From positions 158,465 through 222,464 of the forward strand of contig JAMLHA010000002.1 of the NCBI GenBank assembly GCA_023957475.1: a DNA stretch of 64,000 nucleotides, written 5' to 3'. Below, one piece after another: positions 9,127 through 19,306 of the stretch; the first letter of the stretch is position 1, and the number at the start of each line of letters is the position of its first letter. Both the position numbers and the translations under genes were made by a program. Under the pieces are notes generated by a model. That model worked only from the letters and a program-made list of their open reading frames with translations, had not been told where the DNA came from and made no database searches. This DNA is from Crocinitomicaceae bacterium. Its GTDB lineage: Bacteria; Bacteroidota; Bacteroidia; Flavobacteriales_D; Crocinitomicaceae.

Positions 9127-10356
9127 ATGAAAGATTTATTAGAAAAATTTGAAAATAAGCAACCAGAGATTGTATTTGAATGGTGTGATTCTGAGACAGA
9201 TGCAAAAGGTTGGGTAGTTATAAATTCTTTACGAGGTGGTGCTGCCGGTGGTGGTACTCGTATGCGTGTCGGTTTGGATAAGCGAGAAGTTGAATCGCTT
9301 GCAAAAACGATGGAAGTAAAATTTACAGTGGCTGGACCTGCAATTGGTGGTGCTAAGTCAGGGATTAACTTTGACCCAAAAGATCCTCGTAAAAAAGATG
9401 TTTTACGTCGTTGGTACAAAGCTGTAGCTCCTTTGCTAAAAACGTATTATGGTACTGGCGGTGATATGAATGTTGACGAAGTACATGAAGTGATTCCAAT
9501 GTGTGCAGAAGTAGGTGTTTTACACCCGCAAGAAGGTGTTTTTACAGGCCATTTTTCTCCATCTGAAGAGCAAAAAAAACGAAGAATAACACAATTATCA
9601 TCTGGTGTTACAATGCCAGTTACAGATGCAAATTACTCACCTGATTTGACTAGAAAATACAATGTCTCTGACATGATAACTGGTTTTGGCGTGGCTGAGT
9701 CGGTGAAACATTACTATGAAATTTGGGGAGGAAGTGTTGCGGATAAAAAAATTATTATTCAAGGTTGGGGTAATGTTGCGTCGGCTGCTGGTTTCTTTTT
9801 GGCAAAACAAGGTGCAAAAATTGTTGGAATCATCGATAGAGTAGGTGGTTTAATTAAAGCAGAAGGTTTTTCATTTGAAGAAGTGAAAGAATTGTATCTG
9901 ACAAAGAATGGTAATGAATTAACGCATCCCAATATGTTGTCTTATGAAGAAGTGAATGCTAAAATCTGGGATATTTCTGCAGATGCATTTTTGCCATGTG
10001 CAGCTTCTCGAATTGTACAACAAGATCAAGTGGAAAGAATGATTCAAGGTGGACTTGGGTTGATTGCCGCTGGTGCAAATGTTCCTTTTGCTGATAAAGA
10101 AATTTTCTTTGGACCAATTGCTGATTTTACGGACAATAAAATAGCTGTTGTACCTGACTTTATTTCCAATTGCGGAATGGCTCGTGTGTTTGCTTACTTG
10201 ATGTCCAGCGATATTGATACATTAAAAGATACTGCCATTTTTGAAGATGTTAGTAAAACCATCGGAGATGCGTTGAAAAAAGTGCATGCCACTCATTCTC
10301 AACGTACTGGAATTGCGAAAAAAGCATTTGAAATAGCTCTTAATCAGTTGGTATAG
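9127..10356 (+). CDS. Glu/Leu/Phe/Val dehydrogenase family protein
   Basis: An NAD(P)-dependent amino-acid dehydrogenase of 409 residues that interconverts an amino acid and its 2-oxo acid. The N-terminal dimerisation/substrate domain has AGPAIGGAKSGINFDP with the catalytic Lys and YGTGGDMNVDE; the C-terminal Rossmann domain has GWGNVASAAG near residue 220. The family is clear, but the substrate (glutamate or a branched-chain amino acid) cannot be read from motifs. Its 3' end overlaps the convergent gene at 10340 by 17 bp. Confidence 0.85.
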   Translation: MKDLLEKFENKQPEIVFEWCDSETDAKGWVVINSLRGGAAGGGTRMRVGLDKREVESLAKTMEVKFTVAGPAIGGAKSGINFDPKDPRKKDVLRRWYKAVAPLLKTYYGTGGDMNVDEVHEVIPMCAEVGVLHPQEGVFTGHFSPSEEQKKRRITQLSSGVTMPVTDANYSPDLTRKYNVSDMITGFGVAESVKHYYEIWGGSVADKKIIIQGWGNVASAAGFFLAKQGAKIVGIIDRVGGLIKAEGFSFEEVKELYLTKNGNELTHPNMLSYEEVNAKIWDISADAFLPCAASRIVQQDQVERMIQGGLGLIAAGANVPFADKEIFFGPIADFTDNKIAVVPDFISNCGMARVFAYLMSSDIDTLKDTAIFEDVSKTIGDALKKVHATHSQRTGIAKKAFEIALNQLV

Positions 10357-11248
10357 CCAATTTTTTGAAAACAGTTGTCAAATCAATGATTCTTAACTGA
10401 GGAGGATTTTTTATGAAAGAATAATGAAATCGTTCATTGGTTATAGCAAGCTGTGTATTGTTTATAAAAGAAGCGCCTTCTACTTGTAGGAAGCGCTCTT
10501 TTAATGTTAAACGCTTTTGTTTTCCATAAAAAAAGTTGTCGTTGGTGTAGTTGTAGATAACATATAAAAATGGATTCAATGTTTTGGAATACCCAACCAA
10601 TAAAATGGCTTTTTTAGATGGATGAAAGGTTGCACCAGTTATCAAACCTTTGGATTTAAAGGTTGTTACCTTAATTGCTTTGTGATTGCCAATTGCATTT
10701 GGTAATTTATATAAAGTTGTTTTTTTAGTTTTCCATTCTTTTGTAAATAGGTATATAATGGAGTCCGTAGCCAAAAACGATTCGCAATCAAAATTGGTAT
10801 TTCTTTTTTCATGTATGCTAAAATCTGTTTGTTCGGGATAATAAAATTGTATGGTGTCGATGGTGTAATCCTTGTTTGATACTTTAAAAATTCTTAAATC
10901 AGTGCGATTGCCTTGTCCATTGTTACCCATGTCACCGATGTAAAAATAGTTTTCATCGTGTTGGAGTTCTTCCCAATCAACAACTTTTAGCGATTCTATC
11001 TTGATAATGGAATCAATTTCCCCTGTTGCTGGTTGAATGCCATATATACTGTTATCGCTATCATCGTTGTGCGTCCACAATAAATTGTTCCAATAGGTTA
11101 GCCCAGAAGTTTCTTTTATTTTTTTGGGTAAATCTTTTAGGAACACGATGTCTTTTTCTTTTAGTTTAAAAGATGATTGTGCTGATATTGTTGGACAAAC
11201 AAATGTAGCTACTATGAAGAAAATGATATAACGAATTCTATATTTCAT
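10340..11248 (-). CDS. Secreted beta-propeller-like protein of unknown function
   Basis: A 302-residue protein with a clear Sec signal (IIFFIVATFVCPTISAQS). The mature part has repeated W/Y/D-rich strands such as TSGLTYWNNLLWTHNDD, DWEELQHDENYFYIGDMGNN and GLITGATFHPSKKAILLVGY, in line with a beta-propeller fold. No catalytic residues are evident and there is no T9SS tail. I do not know its function. It is convergent with, and overlaps, the dehydrogenase gene. Confidence 0.7.
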   Translation of the reverse strand: MKYRIRYIIFFIVATFVCPTISAQSSFKLKEKDIVFLKDLPKKIKETSGLTYWNNLLWTHNDDSDNSIYGIQPATGEIDSIIKIESLKVVDWEELQHDENYFYIGDMGNNGQGNRTDLRIFKVSNKDYTIDTIQFYYPEQTDFSIHEKRNTNFDCESFLATDSIIYLFTKEWKTKKTTLYKLPNAIGNHKAIKVTTFKSKGLITGATFHPSKKAILLVGYSKTLNPFLYVIYNYTNDNFFYGKQKRLTLKERFLQVEGASFINNTQLAITNERFHYSFIKNPPQLRIIDLTTVFKKLAIPTD

Positions 11249-11363
11249 ATTAGATAAAATTAGTATAAAAAAAGAAGGTAGGTTAAGAAAAAATAAAAAA
11301 AGTGAAAAAATGAAACCTTTAGTTGAATCATCCGTTAAACAGAATAATTCTAATTTTATAATT

Positions 11364-13469
11364 ATGAAAAAGTTACTAACTGTTACGATATTACTTACAC
11401 TAACTTATTTTTCTTATTCACAACGTACGCCGTGGACAGAAGAAGGTGTAAGGGAAATCGCAAGTAAGGCATCTGAGTCTGAATTGGTAAATCAATGTTC
11501 AATGTTGACACAAGAAGGATATTTATCTTATGCTGAAATTTTAGTGGATAGATTGTTGGAGTTAAAACCGAATAATCCTAACTATAACTATAGAAAGGGA
11601 TTTTTCTGTTTGGATATCCGTAGAGATTATGAAGCAGCTGAAAAGTATTTAGAAATTGCTGTGACAAAAATCAACACGAATTACGATATGTATTCAACAA
11701 AAGAGCAAGCATCTCCTCCAGATGCCTATTACCATTTAGCACAATGTTATCATTATGCGGGTAAGTTGGATTTAGCCACGACTAATTATCAAAAGTTCTT
11801 AGAAAATACACGTAAAAAATCAGAGTTGATTGCTGAGACTCAGTTAAAGTTACAACAAATTTCAACGGCTTCTACATTGATACAATCACCTGTTAATTGT
11901 GATATTAGAAATTTAGGAGAAGTTGTCAATTCAGAATTTCCTGAATACAGTTCTGTAGTTTCTTTTGATGGAACATCGTTGTATTTTACTTCAAGAAGAC
12001 CATGGGAAAGAGGAGAATCTGATCCGTTTATTGACCCACGTATTAGTCAGTATAAAGAAGATGTTTACGTAAGTTATTTAGACTTGGATTCATCGTGGAC
12101 AAAACCAGAAAGATTGGATTTTTGTACGCCTGTTAGAAATGAAGCTTCGGTAAGTATCAGTACAGATGAAAGAAGAATTTATTTGTATGAAGACTCTACA
12201 GGTAATGGAGATATTTACTTCTCAGATTTAAAAGAAAATAAATTTGATGAAATTCAATTGCTTAAAGACAAAAGAATTAATACACAATACTGGGAAACAC
12301 ACGCAACAGTTTCTAACGATGGTGAATTGTTGATTTTCTCATCCGATCGACCTGGTGGTTTGGGTGGATTAGACTTGTATTTGTGTAAGCGTTTGGAAAA
12401 TGGTGAATGGTCTGAACCAGTAAATATGGGACCAACTATTAACGGACCAAAAGACGACGATGCACCATTTATTTCAGTAGATAACAAGCAATTGTATTTT
12501 GGAACAAATGACGGTCGTTCCATGGGGGGATTTGATATCTTAATTTCTGAACTTCAACCAGATAAAACATGGGGGCAAGCAAGAAATATTGGATATCCGT
12601 TTAACTCAACAAATGACGATCTTTATTATACAACCACTGTGGATGGTTTGACGGGATACATTACCTCATACAGAGCTGGTGGACAAGGAGAGAAGGATAT
12701 TTATGAAATTAAAAACAATTTTTTAGGTGTTAAAGGCCACACTGTTTTGAAAGGGGAAGTTGTAACAGCTGATGGATCTTTATTACCAGATGACTTAATC
12801 TTTATGGCAAACGTTACATGTGTTGATTGTGAAGAAGGTGCTTTGAAACACATACTTTATACACGTAAACGTGACGGTAAATTTATGACAGGTTTGCAAC
12901 CATGTAAAACGTACACTTTAACTTATTACGATGCGAAAGACAACAAAGTAATGGGAGAGGAAACATTTAAAACAGAATGTACAACAGAATACAGTGAAAT
13001 ATATAAACAATTAAAAATTGATGTTGCAAAAAGAGAAGTTATCTTCCCTAAAGACGAAGTGGAAGAAATTCCAGATGTGATTGTTAAAGATTACACCAAT
13101 TTAGAGCTGAAACATTATTTTGACTACAATAAAAATAAAATCTCTGTTAAGAAGGGTGAGTTGAAAGATTTTGTGAAAGCACTTAAACAACAAATTGAAG
13201 ATGGAAGAGAAAAAGCAACGATTGTAATTGAATCATCTGCGTCTTACGTACCAACAAAATCATTTGATTCAAATGATGAATTGGCTCGATTACGTGCAGA
13301 AAATATGAAATACGATTTGTTGGATTATTTTGAAAAAGATAAAGACACAAAAGGAAAAGTTGTAGTTGTGGTTGCTAAAACAATTGTTCAAGGGCCAGAA
13401 TACGACAAAGACTTTAAGAATTCAGACAAATATAAACCTTATCAGTATGTGTTCTTAAGAACTGAATAA
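11364..13469 (+). CDS. TPR/PD40/OmpA envelope protein (PorE-like)
   Basis: A 701-residue secreted protein. The signal is residues 1-20 (…LTLTYFSYSQ). Helical TPR-like repeats follow (about 30-170), then PD40 beta-propeller blades (about 190-430) with motifs such as LIFSSDRPGGLGGLDLY and LYFGTNDGRSMGGFDI, then a small beta domain (about 440-540) and a degenerate OmpA-like C-terminus beginning ELKHYFDYNKNKI. This order matches PorE-type proteins linked to T9SS and peptidoglycan. An in-frame ATG at 11310 exists, but the ATG at 11364 starts the signal peptide. The role in T9SS is inferred from architecture. Confidence 0.8.
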   Translation: MKKLLTVTILLTLTYFSYSQRTPWTEEGVREIASKASESELVNQCSMLTQEGYLSYAEILVDRLLELKPNNPNYNYRKGFFCLDIRRDYEAAEKYLEIAVTKINTNYDMYSTKEQASPPDAYYHLAQCYHYAGKLDLATTNYQKFLENTRKKSELIAETQLKLQQISTASTLIQSPVNCDIRNLGEVVNSEFPEYSSVVSFDGTSLYFTSRRPWERGESDPFIDPRISQYKEDVYVSYLDLDSSWTKPERLDFCTPVRNEASVSISTDERRIYLYEDSTGNGDIYFSDLKENKFDEIQLLKDKRINTQYWETHATVSNDGELLIFSSDRPGGLGGLDLYLCKRLENGEWSEPVNMGPTINGPKDDDAPFISVDNKQLYFGTNDGRSMGGFDILISELQPDKTWGQARNIGYPFNSTNDDLYYTTTVDGLTGYITSYRAGGQGEKDIYEIKNNFLGVKGHTVLKGEVVTADGSLLPDDLIFMANVTCVDCEEGALKHILYTRKRDGKFMTGLQPCKTYTLTYYDAKDNKVMGEETFKTECTTEYSEIYKQLKIDVAKREVIFPKDEVEEIPDVIVKDYTNLELKHYFDYNKNKISVKKGELKDFVKALKQQIEDGREKATIVIESSASYVPTKSFDSNDELARLRAENMKYDLLDYFEKDKDTKGKVVVVVAKTIVQGPEYDKDFKNSDKYKPYQYVFLRTE

Positions 13470-13483
13470 GTTCGAAAAACGAA

Positions 13484-13518
13484 AGAAAAGCTGTCCGAAA
13501 CGACAGCTTTTCTTTTTA
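13484..13518 (+). terminator. Terminator after the PorE-like gene
   Basis: AGAAAAGCTGTC (13484-13495) and GACAGCTTTTCT (13502-13513) form a perfect 12-bp stem over a 6-nt loop, followed by TTTT. Confidence 0.85.
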
Positions 13519-13592
13519 CAATCAAAATAGAATTTTAAATGAAATATAGGTTGTTAAAAATTAATTGTAAAAAACTCTTTTTAAAATAACTA

Positions 13593-13621
13593 TTGTTTAT
13601 TCAATCATTCTTGTAACTTTG
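13593..13621 (+). promoter_or_regulatory. Flavobacterial-type promoter of fabI
   Basis: TTG at 13593-13595 and TAACTTTG at 13614-13621, separated by 18 bp, fit the Bacteroidota -33/-7 consensus TTG…TANNTTTG. The fabI ATG follows 17 bp later. Confidence 0.7.
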
Positions 13622-13637
13622 TCGCAAAGCATTTAAT

Positions 13638-14456
13638 ATGTCAAATAATTTATTAAAAGGTAAAAGAGGAATCATCTTTGGTGCATTGAACAACCAATCA
13701 ATCGCATGGAAGGTAGCTGAACGTGCACACGAAGAAGGTGCATCAATCGTTTTAACAAATGCTCCTATTGCGATGAGAATGGGAGAAATCAATGAACTTG
13801 CTGCTAAAACGAATAGTAAAATTATCCCAGCAGATGCCACTTCAATTGAAGATTTAGAAAAATTGATAGCTGAGTCAATGGAAGTGTTGGGTGGAAAATT
13901 GGATTTCATTTTGCATTCTATCGGTATGTCTGTGAATGTTCGTAAAGGAAATCATTATACCGATGAAAATTACGATTACACATTCAAAGGCTTTGATGTT
14001 TCTGCATTGTCATTCCATAAAGTGTTGCAATCAGCAATGAAATTAGATGCAATGAATGATTGGGGCTCAATTTTAGCGTTGACATACATCGCTGCTCAAC
14101 GTATTTTTCCTGATTACAATGACATGGCAGATAATAAAGCGTATTTGGAGTCAATTGCTAGAAACTTTGGTTATCATTATGGTCAAGCAAAAAAAGTACG
14201 TGTCAACACTATTTCACAATCTCCTACTATGACGACAGCAGGAAGCGGAGTGAAAGGTTTTAGTGAATTCATTACTTACTCAGAGTTGATGTCTCCTCTT
14301 GGAAATGCAAAAGCTGAAGATTGTGCCAATTATTGTATCGCAATGTTCTCAGATTTGACAAAATATGTAACCATGCAGAACTTGTACCACGATGGAGGTT
14401 TCTCTAGCACTGGTGTTACAGAAGCTGTAATAAGTCGTTTTTCAGATAATAAATAA
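13638..14456 (+). CDS. fabI: Enoyl-[acyl-carrier-protein] reductase (NADH)
   Basis: Performs the last reduction in each fatty-acid elongation cycle. It is 272 residues. The atypical SDR nucleotide site GALNNQSIAW is at the N-terminus, and the catalytic Tyr-x6-Lys is YNDMADNK, aligned with the FabI pattern. LTYIAAQRIFP and VRVNTISQSPTMT are further FabI features. It is followed 6 bp later by the DUF5606 gene, and a terminator closes the pair. Confidence 0.95.
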   Translation: MSNNLLKGKRGIIFGALNNQSIAWKVAERAHEEGASIVLTNAPIAMRMGEINELAAKTNSKIIPADATSIEDLEKLIAESMEVLGGKLDFILHSIGMSVNVRKGNHYTDENYDYTFKGFDVSALSFHKVLQSAMKLDAMNDWGSILALTYIAAQRIFPDYNDMADNKAYLESIARNFGYHYGQAKKVRVNTISQSPTMTTAGSGVKGFSEFITYSELMSPLGNAKAEDCANYCIAMFSDLTKYVTMQNLYHDGGFSSTGVTEAVISRFSDNK

Positions 14457-14462
14457 TAAATT

Positions 14463-15044
14463 ATGATTAAATTAACAGGTATTATATCGATATCCGGTAA
14501 ATCAGGACTTTATAAAGTAGTTGCACAAGCAAAAAACAGTGTGATTGTTGAGTCACTTGAAGACAAAAAAAGAATCCCAGCTTATGCAACTGACCGCATT
14601 TCTGCATTAGAAGACATTAGTATTTATACATACAACGAAGAAAAACCGTTGAAGGAAATTTATACAGACATCTATAAAAAAGAAAATGGAGGTGTAACCA
14701 TTTCTCATAAGGAAGACGTTAAGAAGTTACAAACTTATTTCTTGGAAATTCTACCTGATTATGATCAAGAACGTGTTTATACATCTGATTTAAAAAAATT
14801 ATTTCAATGGTATAACTTGTTACATAAATCTGGAAATTTAGAATTGGAAGAAGAAGAGAAGGAAGATAGCAAGGAAGAAAAAAAGACTGCTAAAAAGAAA
14901 ACGGAAGGCACTGCTGAATTAAAAGAAAAGAAAGCTCCTGCGACTAAAAAAGCAATAGCACCAAAAGCAACAAAGGCAACGCCAAAACCAAAAACAACAG
15001 CAGCTAAGCCAAAAGCAACAGTACAAAGAAAATCTGGTTCTTGA
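14463..15044 (+). CDS. DUF5606 family protein with Lys/Ala-rich tail
   Basis: A 193-residue protein. Residues 1-130 have the conserved Bacteroidota DUF5606 pattern (LTGIISISGKSGLYKVVAQ, ISALEDISIYT, WYNLLHKSGNL). The last 60 residues are low-complexity, rich in Lys, Ala, Glu and Pro, as in nucleic-acid-binding tails. It lies 6 bp after fabI. The function is unknown. Confidence 0.8.
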   Translation: MIKLTGIISISGKSGLYKVVAQAKNSVIVESLEDKKRIPAYATDRISALEDISIYTYNEEKPLKEIYTDIYKKENGGVTISHKEDVKKLQTYFLEILPDYDQERVYTSDLKKLFQWYNLLHKSGNLELEEEEKEDSKEEKKTAKKKTEGTAELKEKKAPATKKAIAPKATKATPKPKTTAAKPKATVQRKSGS

Positions 15045-15074
15045 TAAATTTAAATTTATTATAGATTATATACT

Positions 15075-15100
15075 AAAGCTCCTCTTATGGAGCTTTTTTT
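15075..15100 (+). terminator. Terminator of the fabI operon
   Basis: AAAGCTCC (15075-15082) pairs with GGAGCTTT (15089-15096) over TCTTAT, then a run of T. Confidence 0.8.
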
Positions 15101-15125
15101 ATACTTTTATACCGAATATTGTATT

Positions 15126-16166
15126 ATGACTTACATCAAAGGATTTAATGCCGTTCGTGCCTTTTCTGTACTCTTGGTGGTATTAACGCATCTTGATTTG
15201 TCGGATTGGATACCTAATACTGATTTCGTTATGAGTAGGGTGTGGCCAATGATGTCGGGTGAGTTTGGGGTACTTACTTTCTTTGTGTTGAGTGGATATC
15301 TAATTACAAGTATTCTATTGCACGAAAAAGAAAAAAATGGACGTATCAGTTTGAAAAACTTTTACATCCGACGAGCGCTTCGGTTATTCCCACCACTGAT
15401 TCTCTTTTTTGTTTTGATGGGTATTGTTTATACAGCAGGTTATATGAGTGATGCTGTTTACAGTGTGTTGTATGGTGTGTTTTACTTGTATAACTACGTT
15501 CCAAGAACTATTTATTTTTCAGAGATGGGACATTTGTGGTCGCTAGGAGTAGAAGAACAATTTTACATTCTTTGGCCGCTTATTCTTTTGTATGTGAAAA
15601 AGTTGGAAATGGTGAAACGAATTGGTTACGTTTTGATTGCAATTAGCTGTGTTTTTGCATTCGTTGTGGCATATTATGCACTGTTTCAAAATTACTATCC
15701 AACACGATGGTTTATTCCAGCTAGTACTTCGATTATAGTTGGATGCTTGATGGCTATTTTAAATTTTACACAGCCAGACAAAGCAAGAAAATGGGCTCTT
15801 TCGCCTTATACATTCCTACTTATTCTTTTGACGTATAGTTTTACATTGTACGTTCCACCTATTTTTGTTTCGTTAGGTTTCTTCTTTCGCTCCATTGCGG
15901 TTGGTTTAGTACTTTTAATTATTGTTCATTCACAAGATAAAAAATGGGTGAATGTACTTGAATTTAAGCCTTTGGCATATATTGGAATTATTTCTTATGG
16001 AATCTATATTTATCAAGGATTTTTTCTTCGAACAGGCGGAGGAAGTGAAATTTGGTTTCAAAAATTCCCATTAAATATCATTCTTGCTGTTGCATTGGCA
16101 ATAGTATCGTATGAATTTATAGAAAAACCAATATTGAAGTTCAAGAAGAAGTTTGAACACCGTTAA
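15126..16166 (+). CDS. Acyltransferase family 3 (OafA/NodX-like) membrane protein
   Basis: A 346-residue inner-membrane O-acyltransferase with about ten hydrophobic segments. The family's conserved His is in FSVLLVVLTHLDL, and the RRALRLFPPL arginine motif and the MGHLWSLGVEEQFYILWP signature are present. These proteins usually add acetyl groups to surface or secreted polysaccharides. An upstream in-frame ATG (15087) falls in the terminator, so the ATG at 15126 (MTYIKGFNAVRAFS) is the likely start. The acceptor is unknown. Confidence 0.88.
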   Translation: MTYIKGFNAVRAFSVLLVVLTHLDLSDWIPNTDFVMSRVWPMMSGEFGVLTFFVLSGYLITSILLHEKEKNGRISLKNFYIRRALRLFPPLILFFVLMGIVYTAGYMSDAVYSVLYGVFYLYNYVPRTIYFSEMGHLWSLGVEEQFYILWPLILLYVKKLEMVKRIGYVLIAISCVFAFVVAYYALFQNYYPTRWFIPASTSIIVGCLMAILNFTQPDKARKWALSPYTFLLILLTYSFTLYVPPIFVSLGFFFRSIAVGLVLLIIVHSQDKKWVNVLEFKPLAYIGIISYGIYIYQGFFLRTGGGSEIWFQKFPLNIILAVALAIVSYEFIEKPILKFKKKFEHR

Positions 16167-16177
16167 CTCAGATTCAT

Positions 16178-19144
16178 TTATTGTTTTACAATTTTCTGAT
16201 TCATCAATTCTATTTTATCTGTCTCTAATAGAATACTTACAAAATATGTGCCAGCTTTTAAGTCTTTTAATTGCTCAATGGTAATATCTGTTGATTCAAA
16301 TGATTGTTGATAGACGATTCTACCGGTAATATCTGTTAATACAATCGTTTTGTTTCCTGCTTTCATTCCGTGAACATGAATGGATTCACTAAAAGGATTT
16401 GGAGCAATGTAAGTTGCTTGAGTCTTCAAGTTGTTGGTGCTTAAGTCTTCAAAAGGGTTGTACATTTGTCCGTTGGATTGGGCTATAACACTACTTAATC
16501 CGACTCCATTATGGGCAATTACAGATGTGTAATAGGTGGTGAACATCACCAATGGGCTTAAAAAACTATTGGTTGTAAAAAATGTGTCTAAACCATTGTT
16601 TGTCCAATCAACAATATCTGTACCTAACGGTGTTGTTCCAATTGCATAATAATAAGTGTAAATTCCAGAGTTTGTGTCGATGGATTTTGACCAGTTTGCT
16701 GAAATTTCATTTATTTCGAATTCAAATTGATCAGTACTCAATCCGTCATTGACAACAGTTGGAGCTGATGGGGGAGTCCAATCGATGTTGATTGATTTTA
16801 CACCAGTGATCGAAATATTTTTGGCATAATCAATCGCCAGACTGTTAATCATTCCTGCAGGAGTGGATGGGTTGGGATTTTGGTAGCGAATGGTTTCGTT
16901 TGCTCCCACTGTAATTGTTGCTATGTTTGTGCGGTTGTGATAAACATGTAGATCACTGACCTCCATCGATGCATTTCCTGTTCTGAATGAAATAGCATTA
17001 CCAACTGTGATTGGTGTTGCATCTACCCAAGAACTAACCATTGTTCCGTCTATCCATACCTCGATTTTTCCGTCTAGTTTGTTGTAAACCGTTTTGATAG
17101 CATACCATTGATTGGTATTGATGGTATAAGGGTCATTGGTTTTTAAAGAAAAAACATCGTTTTCTACTTCATAAATTTGTACTTTGTCATCATCGGCTCT
17201 CAACCAAATAAAGTAGGAGTTGCCTCTGTTGGGCAATGTAGGATCATCACACATAAAATGATAACCAGCACGTCTAGTTGTTCCACTTCCATTTATTTTC
17301 ATAGAAAACTCGTGCAACCATATATCATCGTTGTTTTGATTTAATGCTGCATACAGATTCGTATTGCTATTTGCTTCATCACTTTGAACGAGTGCGTTGG
17401 AATTTGTGTTCCAAGTCCCTGTTGAATTCGTCCAATCTGCATGTAGTGAACTTTGATTGAATGCATCGTTGTAAAAACCTTTTTGTGGATTAGCACGCCA
17501 TTCATTGCCGTCAAAGTCAATAACTTGGTAAAAGCGTTTATCAATACCTGACCCATTGGTGTTGTCGGTATCAGTAAATGTAGCGTTAAAATTGGTTGTT
17601 TGCCAATTTCCAGCAACAGCAATAGAAGATGTTGGAGCAACATTATCGGTAGCACAAGTATAATTGGCAAGAAATCCTGGAGCAGTAGTTGCTCCATCGG
17701 AAACAAAACGAAAAGTTACAGCACCAGTAGAGGAAGTGAATGTACCTGGAGAATTTGTGCCAGTAAACGGGCTTCCGGTAATTTGTGGTGCAGTAATGGT
17801 TGCCCCATCGTAAATGTAGAGGTAATCGTAGTTATTTTCTAAATTGAAGGAAGAAAAATTGAAGGTTAAAGCTGTTGCGCCAGTTGGAGCAATTGTCCAA
17901 GTATAATTTTCATTGTTGTAATAATCTTTGGTTGGTCCGCCAAAATCATGAATAGTGCCTGAGCAAGGCGATGCATAGCAATCAGTCATGTATTCTTCAA
18001 TGGCTTCCCAAAGTTCGTTGTAACCATCATCGTATCCAAGTGCCCAAATACCTATTCCTGCAATACCGGTATTTCTTACGTGTTGCAACCTTTTCTTAAA
18101 ATTGTTTTCCAATGAGATGAAACATTGTTTTGTGGCGCCATCATTAAACACAAAAACATCGGTATAGCTATCATTTTCTTGTTGACGATTTGCTGCAGAA
18201 TAGTACCCACTAGTGTTGTTTTTCACCACTGCATACGTTTTTGATACGCCACTTGCACTTGCACTTGAAGGGATAGTTGTGGAGGCTGTTTGCCATTCTC
18301 TTCCGTAATAGGGGAGTCCCAGTATTAATTTGTCTTTTGTGCATCCTTTTGATAAGTAATCGGTGATGGATTTGGAAAGGGTGTAATTGTATGTGTTGTT
18401 ATAGTGGTAAAGTGGGTCATTGGGACCAGCAGTTGTGCTTCCTGACCAATAATAATCATACCCCATGATGATGTAATGGTTTACAGCTTGATTCATGATC
18501 GTAAAATCAAAAACATTGTTCCAATCAACAGCATATAGAACCGTACTTACTTCTGAATTTGGTATCGCAGCATGCATCTGATTGGAAAGATTGACCATAA
18601 AGTTGGCAAAATTGGTTTTTTGAGCAACAGGTAAGCCCTCAAAATCAATGTTTACACCGTGAGCACCTCGTGATTGAATCAAATTGATTAAATTCGTTAT
18701 AAGGGTTTGTTGTGACGTTGAATTGCCTAGAAATGTAGCGTGATTAGAAAAAAGTGTTACAGTCAATGTTACTTTTTTATTTGCTGCTAAAGCCGCATTT
18801 ACTGCAGCACTGGTTGCCCAACCATGCGTATTGTCTGCGTTACCTGTGGAAGGGTTTACTTCGTAACTAAAGAAAGATAAATGTGTAAGTAAATCCCAAT
18901 CATAGTTGAGGTAGGCGCTTCCCGACCAATAAGGATGCCATCCATATACAATTTTATCGAGTGTGCAATTGGCTTTTTCTCTATTGGTTTTTATTGCTGC
19001 GGATGTTGTTGCTTCATAATACGAAGCAGTTGCATTTCCCTGATTGTTATAAAATTCTAACTGCTCTTGTGTAATGGATTGATTTTGTGCAGAGACAAAT
19101 ATTGCCAGAGAGCAAATTAAACTAGTAGTAAATAGTTTTTTCAT
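16178..19144 (-). CDS. T9SS-sorted glycoside hydrolase family 18 protein with CUB and LamG-like domains
   Basis: A 988-residue secreted, probably chitinase-like, protein. After a Sec signal (…LAIFVSAQ) comes a GH18 barrel (about 60-395) with GAHGVNIDFEGLP holding the catalytic Glu; the first Asp of the usual DGxDxDxE is His here. A CUB domain follows (about 395-500, YTWTIAP…FVSDGAT), then a LamG/concanavalin-like domain (about 560-730), an FN3-like domain (about 790-870) and a type A T9SS sorting domain (APNPFSESIHV…TGRIVYQ…GTYFVSI). Chitin is the likely substrate class; other beta-1,4-GlcNAc polymers are possible. Confidence 0.87.
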   Translation of the reverse strand: MKKLFTTSLICSLAIFVSAQNQSITQEQLEFYNNQGNATASYYEATTSAAIKTNREKANCTLDKIVYGWHPYWSGSAYLNYDWDLLTHLSFFSYEVNPSTGNADNTHGWATSAAVNAALAANKKVTLTVTLFSNHATFLGNSTSQQTLITNLINLIQSRGAHGVNIDFEGLPVAQKTNFANFMVNLSNQMHAAIPNSEVSTVLYAVDWNNVFDFTIMNQAVNHYIIMGYDYYWSGSTTAGPNDPLYHYNNTYNYTLSKSITDYLSKGCTKDKLILGLPYYGREWQTASTTIPSSASASGVSKTYAVVKNNTSGYYSAANRQQENDSYTDVFVFNDGATKQCFISLENNFKKRLQHVRNTGIAGIGIWALGYDDGYNELWEAIEEYMTDCYASPCSGTIHDFGGPTKDYYNNENYTWTIAPTGATALTFNFSSFNLENNYDYLYIYDGATITAPQITGSPFTGTNSPGTFTSSTGAVTFRFVSDGATTAPGFLANYTCATDNVAPTSSIAVAGNWQTTNFNATFTDTDNTNGSGIDKRFYQVIDFDGNEWRANPQKGFYNDAFNQSSLHADWTNSTGTWNTNSNALVQSDEANSNTNLYAALNQNNDDIWLHEFSMKINGSGTTRRAGYHFMCDDPTLPNRGNSYFIWLRADDDKVQIYEVENDVFSLKTNDPYTINTNQWYAIKTVYNKLDGKIEVWIDGTMVSSWVDATPITVGNAISFRTGNASMEVSDLHVYHNRTNIATITVGANETIRYQNPNPSTPAGMINSLAIDYAKNISITGVKSINIDWTPPSAPTVVNDGLSTDQFEFEINEISANWSKSIDTNSGIYTYYYAIGTTPLGTDIVDWTNNGLDTFFTTNSFLSPLVMFTTYYTSVIAHNGVGLSSVIAQSNGQMYNPFEDLSTNNLKTQATYIAPNPFSESIHVHGMKAGNKTIVLTDITGRIVYQQSFESTDITIEQLKDLKAGTYFVSILLETDKIELMNQKIVKQ

Positions 19145-19306
19145 AGCTTATTATTAGTCAAATCAAAAATACAATTTTTTAATCAAATTTTCTAGTAAAA
19201 TGGAAATATTTTTTTTGAATTAATTAATTTTTAGCAGTCAATGTAGATTAAAAATCTTTATATTTGTGAGTGTAAACCTAATTTTATAGTTTTTTCTAAA
19301 AAAAAG